The notes under the pieces: generated by a model
The model's database searches: none
What the model was told of the DNA's origin: nothing
The model's input: the letters and a program-made list of their open reading frames with translations, nothing else
In this document: piece after piece, positions 47,951 to 61,200 of the stretch
How positions within the stretch are numbered: the first letter of the stretch is position 1
Layout: every line of letters begins with the position of its first letter
Position numbers and translations under genes: made by a program
Origin: Tyto alba
Taxonomy: Eukaryota > Chordata > Aves > Strigiformes > Tytonidae
Assembly: GCF_018691265.1 (NCBI RefSeq)
Contig: NW_024881321.1
Span: 25,765,698 to 25,829,697 of the forward strand
DNA: 64,000 nt
Direction: 5' to 3'

Positions 47951-50900
47951 GCAGAACTGGGAGCAGCTGAGACGTTCCGCTGCCTCAACTGAATCGGTAC
48001 AGCTCAATGACAGAAATTTATGGTTGAAGTGGGCACTGTGGAAATGAAACGGGGGAATGAATAACTGGATTTGAAGATAAAAGTTCAAGATAAACTTTAA
48101 AAATCAAGAAAAATTACTAGCAGTTATGTTGAGGTATACTTTGAAAAGTGCGTGTAGGTTTTTTTACCAGTCTGCTCCGAAGTGACTATTTCCATTCTGC
48201 CGATTAATTTATTAACTTCCATTAAGTATTTAAAATTTATGGATATAATTGTTTGCAGTGATAAACGTGTAAAATTCTCTATAGAAGGCTTGTATAAATT
48301 TGTTGTTATGAACTGGTGCACAAGAAACTGCATATGTTGTATACCTCTATCAGTAACTGTCTTCCATTTGAGTGCCTAATTGATGGGAGAACTGAGAGAG
48401 CTTCTAGGGTATTAAGTTCATGTCTCATCTTTACAGGTAGCAATATAATCATTTGAGTTAAATATATATTTTTTTTTAATCAAATACAAAGTTTTCAGAA
48501 TTTTAATAGGATATATATTACAACACTGTGTCTTAAGTAATGAAGGAGACACAATAGTGACAAAACTTACTTTACACGTTGTGTTTTGTATAAACTACTC
48601 TGCAATAGAAGTTAGGTAGCTGTTGCCATGTTTGAACAGTTGGTGGCTCCAATGCTTTGCAGCTGTCACTAGACATAATGCCAGAACAAGTTAATTCAGT
48701 TCTAGCTGTACTGAACTAGTCAGAAATTTAAAAAGAAAAGCAGAATCCAGTACTTAGTAAATAGACAAACACTTCCAACTTGAATTTTAAGCCGCTATGT
48801 AAATACCCTTCTTAGTTCCTAAATAATGTCTAACTTAAGGGGCTCCTTTGCAAAGTGCCAGTTCAGAATCAGTAGCCATATTCTTAAAACCAACATAGCT
48901 GACAGACTATTGCTGCTCCATATTGCAGGATTATAAAGGCGAAACAGGTGACAGCTCTCCTGACCAAAAAAAGAGTGGAGAGGGGAATAGTCAAAGAATC
49001 CATTTCTGGAAAAGGGACAGAAATGAGCAAATACCATGTAGACAGTCTTTAAACTGAGACTCACACAACTGTTTATGTATTTAAAAGGGAGGTGCTTTTG
49101 CTTAGACTTGTAAATAAAGGATTTATTGGGCAGTGGAGTTTAACAGCGCAAGATGATAACTTCTTAATAGAGGAACAAGTGCTGCTTGGCTGTTTTCAGT
49201 CATGGCAGGAACATTTAATAAACACAAGACTTGAATAGGATGGGCAACTTTGTAGAAAGTGTTTAGTCCTGAAAGTCTGGGGAAAGCCCTAGATAAATGT
49301 GCAGAAATGAGGCTAGAAACTTCCAGTGATGACTTCTGCCAACTTTTTGGCCCCAGAAGATATAATTGGAGAATGGAACATTCTTCCCTGAGTTTTTGAT
49401 GTTCTAAGGAAAAGGAAAATGTAGGGGGGGGGTGTTATTTTCTATTTTCACTATTGGAAAACTACAGTTTGCCTATATTTAATATTTGTATTATACCATC
49501 GTGAACTACTCTAGGCACCCATGTTCCTGTTTTCTTTTGCCTTTTTTTTTCTCATCTGAATTGTATTACCATGCTTTGTTCTTGAAGCTTCTGCAGCTTA
49601 TGGTGGGAACAGCACTGCAGGACAAAGTCATGGGGTACGCAGCCTTGCAGGTTAGCCTTGTGAATTAGTGAGGTAGAGAGCATCTTGAGAAGACACAAGC
49701 TGATGAAATTGTGTGGTGACCCGAAGTTACATGCAAATGCAATCTGTGTGTAACATTTTATTTCCATAGAGTTGAATATTTTATACTGATGAAGTTCTGT
49801 TTGGGGGTGAAAAAAGGGCGGGGAGGGTGTGAGGACCCTTTGCAATGTGCAAACAAAATTCCTTACCAAGGCCCTTCATTTTTGTCTCCTCCTGTCTCCT
49901 GGATGAGACAGAACAAAAATAGGCCTCCTGATCAGAATTCATATGTTGGTTTTGATTACTGTATAGCATCATGTTATCTTAGCAGTGTTTCATTAAACAA
50001 TATGTTCTAGCAAAGTGAAGCAAAAAAATGTATCCTTCAAATACATAATCTTATACACTTTTTTTGCTTTTAAAATTAAGATTTATGAACTAATTTTTTA
50101 TACGAAAGTCATCTAAGAGATGCACTTGAAGACAAGTCTGGAATGTAGTTAGAGGTGCACAGTATTTACTGGAAAACTGCCTTTGCTTTTCTTTTAAGCC
50201 TATAAAATACCAAAGTATTTATTTTGGTAATTTTTTGCTTAGTTATTCCTAATATTTCTATTTTAATTATTATTGAGTAATTATTATTGAGCTAAGACTA
50301 GTCAGCTCATTAATGGGGAACAGTTTGGTTCTACTTTGTAAAAGATTTTGTTCCTATGTAAGAACAAACACAGTTTCTTTGGTTGACAATAAGATGTGGT
50401 ATGAAAATTGGTGGTGTCTAAGTATCTCCTTAAGCATCTTTTTTTTTTTTTTTTCTTGATAAGGACCTGGGCCTAACTGTTTCCATACACGAGTTTCATT
50501 TATCTGTTGAATACAAAGTGGGAAGTAAACTTCGAAGTACAGCTTCAGAAGTAGTTTCAGGGCAGTAGAATTAATGAAACCTTATGTGGTGATTTGCCTT
50601 GGTATCCAAATTAATCCAATTTCCACCTGAAGCTTTTTCTGTAACTGAGGCATTTCTTTTATACCTAGAACACCAGAGAAATACCCATTAAGAAGTTATT
50701 ATGAGCAGATAGAAATTAACATCATTACACAGTGTGACTTTTGTTTTAAATTAAATGTAAGGTTGGAAATTGACTTTTTGGATTGTGAATTTCATTACAA
50801 AGTTCATAAAGGTTTTGTGCACTGATGGAAATTGCATCTTGCTAAATACAGTGATCTATAAAAAAAAAACATGTAATGTAGTTACGAGGTTCAGCGGCCT

Positions 50901-53300
50901 TTCAATAGAAAGTTACGGCTGTGTTTTGTGTATTTATAATGCAGAAAGAGATCAATGCTAGCACTTTAAGATGAAATACTTGGTCATCTGTTGAAAGAGG
51001 TTGGAGCCCAGTATTCCTTCCTTCCAGTGCCCCAACTTGGTAGGCTGAAGTTCTGCTCTCCTCCAGACCCATTGCTGCAACTAGTAGAGTGTATGTTGGG
51101 AAAACCTCAGAGACTTTATTGCATAGCCCTATCACCTTAAAAATACATTAATATCTCACATGTTCACCTGAGAGAGGTATGGAAGGTTTGAATCTGAAGC
51201 AGAGATAGCCAGTTACTTGCATCTTGAGTGTGTGAATGGTGTTAAAGAAAATGAGGGTGTCTGCATTCATTTTCTTTGATACTCATTTACATAAGATGTG
51301 ACCAAATTACTGCATTTGGTCTGAACTTGAGATTTGGTAGGCATTCTTTCACTTAGTTTGTGGATTCAGGTGGGACTCAATGGTGAGATAGGTCACCTAC
51401 TCAATACTGGCAGCATGATCATCTAAAAATAAGTGCCTGGGAGTCATTACTGATGGAAACTTGAGCCCTTACTGACTTCTAGGAGTGCCTAGGTTTGCTC
51501 TGATTTTTTAAATGACTGAGTTCCATATTTAGTGTCAGTAAAGCATGCACCTGTAACTGCCTGGATTATGTTGCATGAATTGGGAACTAGGACTCAGTGG
51601 AGAAAAGTTAGGATGAAATAGAGTTGATCCCTAAGGGCAAAACTCAGTGCAGAATTGAATTTGAGAGCTGTAGCAGGATCGTGTTCAGTTCTGTTCTGTG
51701 GGCAATAAACCACACTTTGAAAAACATGAGAGCTGAAGGAAAAAACACCAGCAAAGGTTCTACCTCTCTGGCTAAAGTTTTTCTGTAAGGACTGAAACAA
51801 TGCTATGAAGACACCATATTTGCCCAGATTTTGCTGTTTGGGGTAGCTGGATGTGAAGGGCTGCAGGGACATGAAGAAATAACATAGACACCTTTAACCT
51901 TTTAATATTGGTTTGTGAGACTGTACATTACTAGTAGAAGTGGCATGCTACTGTAAAATAGGGTCTGGAGTTCTGAAGGATTCTATAACCTGTGTTTCAG
52001 TGTCTTATGGAATGTCTTGAGATACATATTTTTTCACTTTTTTTAACTGTTGTTCTAAGTAGAATGAATGTGACTCCAGCTTGTTACTTTCCTTGGATCT
52101 TGTATAGGCAAGATTCACATATACATTTGCAAAGCAAAACTGAAGCATTTCTGAGATTTACAGGTGTTCAGAGTTTAAAGAATCAATAAAGATTTTTTTT
52201 TTTTGGGGGGGGGGGGAGGGGGTTGCTGCATCTTTTTGGATGTTTTGGTGTCACCCCCGTCTGCTTGAAGAAAAAAGAAAGATAAAATCTGGTACACTAT
52301 AAACACTTCACCCAGTTTCAGGAAGCTGAAGCATCAAGTATATTCTATTTAGGTGCAAGTCATGTGGTTTATACCTCTGAGGAATAGTTTTTAATGTGTT
52401 ATACCCACCAACAGAAACTGAGCAGCTGGACATCAACTACAGAGTTAATGCTTCCCAAGTTGCAAGGGCGTGAGGAATAGTAACAGAAGCTGTGAGTGAT
52501 CCCATTTACAGCAGGAGTGTCATTAGGTGTGCATGTTGACTTACCTGCTAACTTACTGTGGTGGTGCCTGGTCCTTCTTGTTGAACAAGTAGTTTCTGAT
52601 TGTGGAGTCTCCTGAGGCATCACTGTTCTGATGAAGCCAAAATGTGAACATCAGATATGGATTAAGGGAAATTAATTCACATCTCTAGGTACGATGAAAC
52701 TTGAATTTGTGTTTATACAATATGAACAACTGTTCTGTTGTGGCATACAGAAAAGAAGACATACCCCCCTGTGTATATTCTGTGTTTAGAGATGAGCAAA
52801 GTTGTGTTGACCTTCTGTTGATGCTTTAAAGACGACTGTTTAAATATTTGCAGAAGTCTGTCTTTTTAAAATACTGATGATGCTAAACAGAAACTGATAC
52901 AGATGTAGATTTCTTTCATATTAGGATAAGGTTGCAGAGCTGTACTTTTACACAACAGGTTCTTTCTCTGTTACATGCTAGTATTGTGTAGAAGTTGCTG
53001 CTTTTCTTTGTTGCAGTCTCCTCTACTGGGCATTCCAGGTGTTCTTTCTGATAATGTCTGAATTGTACAGGCTTGAGTTAACTGTCCTGAAAGGAAGGCA
53101 AGTGATAATAATGAAAACAAGAGATTAGGAATGTTCACCCTAGAATATCTGGGGAAGTCTCCATGGAAACTGTACCTAGCTGTAAGAAGTACTTTTCAAA
53201 ATAAACGGCTGGCTGCTGAGCTATGCTTGAAGTATAAGTTATTTAACAAATAAAACCGTTATGAAAGTATTTGTGCGGTTACATTCTGGGTAGAGTACCC
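47951..53300. other. AT-rich intergenic sequence, no gene seen
   Basis: No gene is recognised. The stretch 48,120-48,340, next to the CR1 element, is AT-rich with scattered CpGs and homeodomain-like words and could be a conserved non-coding element, but this is only an impression. A short tandem duplication (taattattattgag twice) lies near 50,263-50,291. A poly-T/poly-G junction occurs near 52,193-52,214. Confidence 0.55.
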
Positions 53301-53329
53301 CGAAGTGAATGCTTGAATTTGGAATTCCT

Positions 53330-53960
53330 GTAGAGGGGACGGGGCTCTCTCTGCGCAGGCAGGACTCAGGGTCTGCGTTTTCAAAACTTCCCCCCTCTCC
53401 CTTTACGAGAAGGGGCAGTAATGCAGAGCTGTGCGGGGCAGAACTCGGGAGGTGGGCCCCTTCCCCTGCGTGGGGGTGCGGGAGGGTTCCCCCGCCGTCT
53501 GTCCCGCCGCCGTGGGAAGCGGGCGGCTTCCCACGGGCGGCAGGGGGCGGCAGAGCGCGGGGCGGCGCGCGGCGGGAAGCTGCCCCAAGCCCGTGGGAGC
53601 GGTTCCCGTGGGAGCCGTGCCCGCGTCGAGCGGCGTGGCCGGCAGGGTTAGCGGGCCCCGGCCCCGCCAGTAACGCGTCCTCGGGTCTGCCAGCGTCGTT
53701 CTGGCTGTCAGTGGCTGGCGGGTTTCAGCGGAGAAGGTGGCGAACGTGTGGGGAGTGACAGGGGCAGGGAGCGGGGCCGCGAGTGGGTGCTGGAGCCAGA
53801 ACGCGCTGGGGGGAAGCCGCAATGGAAGTTCAGGTTTTGGAATAAAGAAGAGTAGTGGAACAGCGTTCACTGTGCCCTTGGGGGCGGGAGTAGGCAATGC
53901 TGACGGTCTGCGGTACTCCTCTGTGGCCTGCAACTTCAAGTACTTCCCCAGCGTTCTCTC
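53330..53960. promoter_or_regulatory. Isolated CpG island with no recognised gene
   Basis: About 630 bases of high GC and CpG density stand alone in AT-rich DNA, about 4 kb upstream of GPC5 exon 1. Frames of 149 codons (+) and 187 codons (-) are open through it but are Pro/Ala/Arg/Gly-rich and look compositional. The sequence contains a CTCF-like motif at 53,534-53,554. It could be an alternative GPC5 first-exon promoter, the promoter of an unannotated lncRNA, or an insulator or enhancer island. I cannot choose from sequence. Confidence 0.75.
53534..53554 (+). promoter_or_regulatory. CTCF-like motif, plus orientation
   Basis: The stretch 'gggcggcagggggcggcag' fits the CTCF core (a C/G-rich lead, then AGGGGGCG). 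It is weaker than the motif at 31,504-31,522 because 'ggc' follows where 'cgc' is preferred. It points in the opposite direction to that site, so the two are divergent. Confidence 0.35.
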
Positions 53961-53969
53961 TCTCAACTG

Positions 53970-56900
53970 TCCCTATCTGTGGTCTTGGCTGACAATTCTT
54001 TGCAAGCATGAAACAAAAAACTGTGTTCTCATTAAGATTTCATAAAGATTTTTCCGTTGAAATTTGTAATTCATCTTTTCTAAAAAGAAGGAAAAAAAAA
54101 ATGTTCTTGGAGAATTTATTTCCAAATCAGGTCAAACTTTTGTAATGCTAGTATCGACTCTTATTCAGCACTGCTGTTAACAAACCCTTACATGAATTAA
54201 ACTTGGAGTTGTGTGTGCAGTTTTACTGGCATCACTAAGTTCATAGTGTCATTGATAACCGAGTGTGGTAGTGTTATGAACCCAGATGCTGCATAGCTTT
54301 TAGTTCCAGTTTACTAGGTTAACCATCTCAACCAATAATAAGAGGACTTTTTTTTTTTTTTTTTTTTTTTTTACCATAGTCACTATGGGATAGTTCTGTA
54401 TAACTGAAGGAAAAAGTTGGTGGTTTGTTGGGGTGTTTGTTTTTTGTTGTTGTTTTTGTTGTTGTTTTTTTTTTTTTTTTCTCCCCTCCCTGTGCTATTA
54501 CTGTAACTTCAAGCAGCTCCATTTGGGTGCTAGGATCCCCTCTCTGTCCAAAGCTGTATAAAAAGCAAAAAGATAGTATCAGAATGAAGAGCTTACAGAG
54601 AGCATGTATTAGACCAGAATTTGCCACTGGGACATGTGAACATACTAGTCAACACAACAGTCCATGTTCTCAGTGAAAAACTTCCTTTATTGCTGTGATA
54701 CATATAATAGCTAAAAGACTCACAGTAAAGAAAGCTTTAAACAAGTAGTTAGAATGAGGCGTCTTAATGGATGTTTGAACTACTTTCAGAGCTATGAGAC
54801 AAAATAGGAGATAGAACCAAAGTATTTGATCATTTCAGAAGTTGGAGATGAAGATGGGTGCAGTGGTCCTCTGGAAGTGGAAACTCCTCTTTGCATCCTG
54901 AGATGGGAAGAGTAAAAAGATATGCAAGCCAAGCCGAGTGACTTGTGTTTGACACAACCGAGAATGCGAGAAAAGTGGATGTGGTCAAAGGGACTGGTCA
55001 GAAAGGGCTGTTTTTGTAGTAGCTTTCTGAGAGGATACAAACAGGGAAGATGGCACAGTCGTATTGAAGTGTTTTCAGTAGTTACAAGATGACAGCCCAA
55101 ATGAGAATATCATGCATGTAGATGAGCAGGAAACTTAGTTTTGTATGACAAAAATAATGGAAAGTTTTACTTTGTCTCGATGTGATTCAGAGGGTTAAAT
55201 TGGAGGTGTAACCTCCTCTATCATTGCACCAGCATTTTAGGTAATGCAGTGGTATTGTTCATGGTGATTAAGAAAAGGGGGGAAAGGGAGAATTTGTACA
55301 ACTGGTATTCTTTCATCATCTTAAACTGACAGCTACATATCCATGAGGAGCCACCAAGGGCACGTGTTAAGGCTTTGGACAGTAAAAGAGAAGTCTGTAG
55401 GCAATGTTAATGTTCTTTCATCAAGTTAATACGTATCTATTCTTGTCTTAAAATAAGAGAAATCACTTCCTTCTGCATGTGGTTGCAAATATACAGAAAC
55501 CTTTTCCAGAATATTTGATTCATGAAACTTGTAAGATGATAAATACTTTTTGATACTAAAATCAGGGAGGCTTTGAAGCATAAAATCTGCAAGAAAATTA
55601 AATTCAATCTCATAATTAAGCCAAAGTTGATTATTTCCTTCACAGTTCTTATGCTAGTTATTAAAAAAAAAAAACAAAAAAAAAAACAACCAAACCAAAA
55701 CAAACAAACAAAAAAAAAAACAACCCAAACCAAACCAAACCCAGACAGACTCCCCAAATCCCCCCCTCCTCCCCCCAAAAAAATAAAAAACAAAAATCCA
55801 CCCCACCTTCTGGATTGAACTAGAATATATTCCTCTTCTTGAGACAGCTAGTTAAAACATGTATATTCAGTTTCTTACCAGAAAGCACCCTTTTCCCTTA
55901 GCCTGTAGAATTGGAGGGTGGAGGTTTCTTTCAATTGCTACTAGTGGAAGATGGGAGGAAGTATGGATTAAAATTAAAGCTGTGTGGTTCTAGAGTTTTT
56001 GCAATATCATCTGTTGATGTTGGCAAACTTCTGTACAGCTGTGAGGTAAATGAGAAACTTTTATTTTTAACATAGGAATACTTGTCTGTATTTCTTAGCC
56101 TTCAGGAATTTTTCACTGTCTCCTAATACTTTATTTTCACGTTTATTGTGAGTGCTGCACGTCTTGTACTAGGTGTTGAGGTTGGCATTTCACGATTCCC
56201 AGAACTTCCTCTGCCATTTTCAAGTTGCTGAATAAGATCATATGTTCTCTGGCACTCCCATACTTGGGTTGTTATCCTCAGAAATATTTTTAAATATTTA
56301 AAAGTAAGTGTTCTGTTTAAAAGAGAGTGTTTTACTGACTGGCAAGGGGTTTGCTGTCTACTACCAGCTTCCATACAAGGTATTGCATTTTTTATTATTT
56401 TGTTTTTAATCTAAAACATATTTTTATTTGCAGTGGGATTCCCTCTTCTGTTTTTCTCCTCTTTTTTTCTTATGAAGAGCTTAAAATGTCTCTTGCTGTA
56501 GTTTGCTTTATCAAGATTGTAACCTGTCATCTGTGTTCACTGCTTATACATCAACAGTATAAGAACAGTAGAACAAATTCTATTAAAGGACATTTCATGT
56601 ATGTTGGAACTTGCTGACAGAAGGGAGTTGTCAAGTCCAGGAGCACAGATGATTCAAAAAAGGGAAATACCAGTTCTCTCTGCTTCTTATGAACTGTCAC
56701 TCAATAGACTGGGTAATGAATGTTAATATAATGCCATTCTTTTACTGCTTTGCTCAGCAGTGAAATGGTTGATCCCTAGTGCAAGTTTTAATAACTTACG
56801 TTTCAATTTGTTACCCATATTCAAATGGATGCATAGAATAATTCACACTTAAAACTATTTTTGCAGGCCTGTCTTGAAATTGCTGCCATAGATATAAGAT

Positions 56901-57360
56901 TTAAAGTGAAAGCTGGGATAGACCAGTGCTGTACAGTGCTGAATGACCACCATCAGCTTCAAAACTAAGAACCATTTCCAGCTCTAAGGGGTAAGGTGTG
57001 ACATTTAAATCTATGCGTGGAGGGGACTCTTAACTCTGGCATCAGGGAAGCTGTTTAAAAGATAACCTGCAGAGTCCCGGCTGCTTCCTCGGCTGCTCTG
57101 ACAGGTGCCATTGGGCTTTGGCTGGTAGACACGAGGGGGTTTTGTAAATGGGTGTCCTTTGCCACTTTTGCCCAAGAAAATGGAAACTTTTGAAGACATC
57201 TTGATGATAGATGAAGCTTTTGTCAGAAAAGCAAAAGCTTGGCATTTGAGGCCAAACTGAATTGTGTATGTTGCTGCCAGTTTGTAAGCTTATTGTGAAT
57301 AGTTCCTAAAGGCACTACAAATTACTTGAAGTCTCTTTTCCGTGCTTTCCGGGAGTTATT
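53970..57360. other. Intergenic sequence upstream of GPC5
   Basis: No gene is recognised. Low-complexity tracts include poly-T at 54,350-54,372, a T-rich stretch at about 54,425-54,480, and an A/C-rich tract at 55,662-55,800. Frames crossing these give Lys/Asn/Pro-rich or Phe/Gly-rich artefacts. The approach to GPC5 (about 57,000-57,360) becomes gradually richer in GC. Confidence 0.6.
55662..55800. repeat. A-rich low-complexity tract with CAAAC/CCAAA units
   Basis: A runs are separated by single or double C. They pass through 'ccaaaccaaaccaaac' units and a short C-rich piece (ccccccctcctcccccc), then a second A-rich piece. It is simple sequence without coding meaning. Confidence 0.85.
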
Positions 57361-57369
57361 GCTTACGTA

Positions 57370-58290
57370 CCACCGCATTGCTCCCGTTTCCCTGCAGGTT
57401 TTCCCTCCCCACTCCGAGTGTACGTGGGCTCTCCTCCCCTGCCCGAACAGGCCGCGCCCACCCCCCCCCAGAGCCCCGACGAGGCGGTGTGCAGGCACCG
57501 TGACACGGGTGGTGCCGCCCCCGGCGTCGGGTTTGGGGGTGGGGGGAGCGCTCGGCTTCTGTGTGTGTTTTTGGGGGGGAGGGGGGGAGCGGCGGGCGGG
57601 GGGCCGGTGGGGGCCGGGCCGGGGGAGGGTCCCGGCGGGCGGTGCTGGCGGCCTCCCCCCGCCGCGGCCGCGGCTCCGGCTCCGGCTCGGGGGCGGCAGC
57701 TGGCGGTGGCCGCCGGGCCATGGAGGGGAAGAGCCTCAGCCTCGGCGTCCTGAGCTTCGGCGTCCTGCTCCTGGCCGCCGGCTCGGGGCGTGCGGAGCCG
57801 CTGCCGAGCTGCGAAGGCGTCCGGAAAGTTTTCCAGGTGCGGCAGCTCGGCCCCCTCAGAGGCATGCCGGAGTCCCCGCGGGCAGGTAGGGAAAAACTTG
57901 CCCGGGGAGGCGGGGGGAGAAGGCGCAAGGAGGGGACGGCGGGTTTGAATTTGGTGGTGCCGGCGGCGGGGCCGCGGCCCGGCTGGGCACGGCCGGTCAC
58001 CCCTGCCCCGCCGCCGGGGCTTGCGTGGCTCCGGCGGGGTGGTTCTCCTGGACGGGGGGGCATGCCTGGCTCCTTCCTCCCGAGAGGAAAAGCTCTTCTT
58101 GGGGTGCGGGCTCCGCACAAGCTGGAGCGCCCCCGACGCTTGCCTAAAATCCCCTTGTGCCCACTTCCACGCCGCATCACGGAGGGGAGAGAGCGGGCGT
58201 GAGCTGAAGGGTCCTCCCCGCTTAGAGCCGTCCGTGGGCAGGCACAGATCCATCGGTGCCAGAGCAAAGCCTGAAGGACGGGGAGAGCCG
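57370..58290 (+). promoter_or_regulatory. CpG-island promoter of GPC5
   Basis: About 0.9 kb of CpG-dense sequence surrounds the first coding exon of GPC5 and extends about 400 bases into intron 1. No TATA box is evident and GC boxes are frequent, as expected for a CpG-island promoter. The transcription start is probably between 57,400 and 57,700 but is not resolvable. Open frames of 190-300 codons on the - strand across the island are compositional. Confidence 0.8.
57720..57885 (+). CDS. GPC5: Glypican-5, first coding exon
   Basis: GPC5 is a GPI-anchored heparan sulfate proteoglycan at the cell surface that modulates Hedgehog, FGF and Wnt signalling. The exon encodes 55 residues plus the first base of a Gly codon (phase 1). 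A hydrophobic signal peptide covers about residues 1-25 (LGVLSFGVLLLAAGSGRA), with likely cleavage before EPLPSC. The mature start, CEGVRKVFQVRQLGPLRGMPESPRAG in two parts (CEGVRKVFQVRQL and GPLRGMPESPRA), closely parallels human GPC5 (CEEVRKLFQ..., RGLPDSPRAG). It includes the first of the conserved glypican cysteines. The ATG has a strong context (gccATGG). No in-frame ATG lies upstream within the open frame, although a non-ATG extension is open to 57,561. The donor is GTAGGG at 57,886. Confidence 0.93.
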
Positions 58291-61200
58291 CCGGACTGCG
58301 CCTTGGACTGGTGGAGTTTCTCGTGTGTGAAATGAGAATGATTTACACCACTGCAAGCGGTGGGTCTGCACGTTTTCTCTACTGGATGCGTGCCTATTGC
58401 TGTAATTGAATAAAATTCCCAGGAAAGTAATGTCTTAATGGCAGTTTAAGTGCATCCTAGCATTCATATCAACAATGAAACTTTTTTTTTTTAAGCGGAT
58501 ACCAAAAGACATTGCAAAGCATGTATGTAATAAGATGTACCTTGTTAGATTTGAGGTTTGTTTCTAGCCTTGTGAGAATCTTGGTTGATTTTAGTGGTGC
58601 TAATCACAAAATTAAAATTCAGATATTTGGTCAGGGATATAGAACTGGAAAATACTTTTTTTTTTTTTTTACACACATATCTGTAAAGCATGTTCGTGTT
58701 TAGACGACAAATTAACCAGTAAATGGGAGTCAGTATGTTCCTGACAGAAAATTATATCTCAATGCAACAAAAGCTGAATTAACATCCCCTTCACTTTAAA
58801 ATACCAATAGTCTGTTTCTTTTTTTAAGATAATCTGTGTAGTTTTTATTAACTCTGCAAGTTCAGATAAGGCATATTATGTTTATTCCTTAAGGAATCAC
58901 TTAAAAATACAGCTTTTCAATGTCTCATAACAGATAATCCTAAATTTAACACACTTAATATTGCAGCATGCAGTTTACAAATCAAAGTGCTACATTTGTT
59001 ACCAGTACATTTGATAACATCCATTGTCTTCTTACATTGTCCTTAGCTAAATATTTTATTATTGTCTTTACTAAAAAGAAGATAAACACTTTATTTGGAA
59101 AGCCTGATTAAGTAGGTAATGTGCAAATGAAGATGTCTGGAAAGTGAAATCTGAGCCCTCTCAGTGATTTAAATTTTTTGTGCTGATTATTTGTGTGAAT
59201 AATATCAGTATGAATAATATGGTATGAGTTTATCTATGTTGTTCTCATTCCATAGTCTAGTGTAACTATTACACTTTCTCTGCCATTGTAATTTATTTTC
59301 ATATGCTACACTGACTGGTATTTTGGGATTAGGCAGGAAACATGTTGCCACCCTATGGTACCTTATATATGTTTCTTCTGCCCAGCTTTCTGGTTTCCTC
59401 ACTTCCCCTATAATATTTTTATAACACCACTCTCATTTTTTTCTTTTTGACTTTTCTGTATTTCCTGTTCCTGAAGCAAAAGCTGGTTTTGAATTATAAG
59501 AGTAATAAAAGAGTTCCTTCTCTGCTGCTGCCCCTGCAAGCAGTGGTCAGCAGGAGGTGTGGTACAGCTGCGTGGTCAGCAGCCTTTCATGCTTTGAAGG
59601 AATTGCATTGCTGTGGGCAGCATGGAAAACACCAGCCCTCAAGGAGCCCAGTACAAGTGTCAGAGTTCTCACTCTGAGTAGCTTTGATGTCAGAGGTACA
59701 TGAAGCAAATAATTGCGAACAGTAAAATCTATCCAGGATTGGAAACTACAAGAAAATGGGGATTAAATGAGTGTTTTAGAAGGTTTAGGTGAGATTAAAG
59801 GTATTCATAGGCTGGAAACATATTGTGAAGAGGAAAGAAATGTCACTTTTTCTACTGATCTATATTAAGCCTTCTTCTGAGGCAAGAGGTAGAAAATATT
59901 TTAAAACCTTTTCTGATGGTGCTTAGAAATGTGTGTGTAATACACACAAACACTTTCTGTAGGTGTCCGCTAATGAAAAAATGTGTTAAAGCTGCCTTTA
60001 CAATGCTTAATTCAGTTGCTTCAGTGTAGGCATCTGGCACCATTTGGGTTTCCCTGGAGTCTCTGGAATATCCCGGCGGGGCTGGCAGATGCCTCTGGGA
60101 GACATGTGTCTTTCTGGAGGGACAGCGGGTGGCAGGTGGGATACCTTTGGCATCTCAGATGTTCCCTGTGGGCAACCGCGCTGCCGGGCCAGTGCAGCCA
60201 GTGACATCTAGGGGCTAGTCAACTGTCAGGTGTCAGCTTCACAGCGAGCTGCATAGGTCCTTTGCCTCTATAGTACCGCCGACGTTTCTTTATTTTAGTG
60301 GTACCTTAGACCTAGCTTGTGTAAGGACACCTTCATTTAAATGTCTGAAGCTGAACCACACCTTTTAGGTGGAGAAGGATCACTAGCTGAAAAAGAGTAG
60401 GAATGTTAATTGGTGTATGGGTTTGTATACAGTGGAAGGCTACCTCTACAGTCAGTAAAATTATAGGGGAGAAATCGGTTTATACTGGCCTTGTTTTCAT
60501 TGCATATATAAAAATAAAAGACTGTAGCATTTACAGTCATATTTTTTCCTCTTCTGAGTGGTAATAAAAAGTAATCAACCTTGTATGAGTAAATCACGCA
60601 AATTGTAATTCTCTTTCATTCAGGGTCTGCCATGTGTCCATATTTGGATATATGTTAGCTAAAAAAATTATTCATTATTTCATATAATCAGTTTTGCAGC
60701 ATACATTGTATGTAGTTCTTGTATCTTGAAAGGAGCAAAAATACTTGTATCAGCATAAGCAGAAATGGCAGATACATGCACAAACGTGATCTTGAGGGGT
60801 ATGGGAACCAGAAATTTGTGTTATCATTCAAATAATACAGAGTATCATGGTGTTGAAGTTGTATATAGTCAAGAAAATATGAATATCTTTAACAAAGCCA
60901 AGATTTCTATTGCTACCCCCAGCAGTGAAGAAACTTGACTGTGCTCAATCTTCTATAGCAGTGATTTGTGAACTACAGTACAGATTTATGCTCAACCCCA
61001 TCACATGCCATATTGAAACATTTATAGCTTTTATACAGATTTTAAATGTTAGTTACAAAAATACTTATTTTTTTCCTATCTGGTTCTGTGCTATGAGTGT
61101 GGTGGTGTTGGGGCTGTATAGAAAACCCTCAATAGTTAAAAATCTTAAAAGACCCTTTATATTGTATGAAGAATCAAAAAATATGCAAAGCATGAATTAA

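Noticed and set aside
53309..53966. 149- and 187-codon frames over the orphan CpG island
   Set aside because: Both strands are open at once and the translations are GC-driven (Pro/Ala/Arg/Gly). A protein-coding call is not supported.
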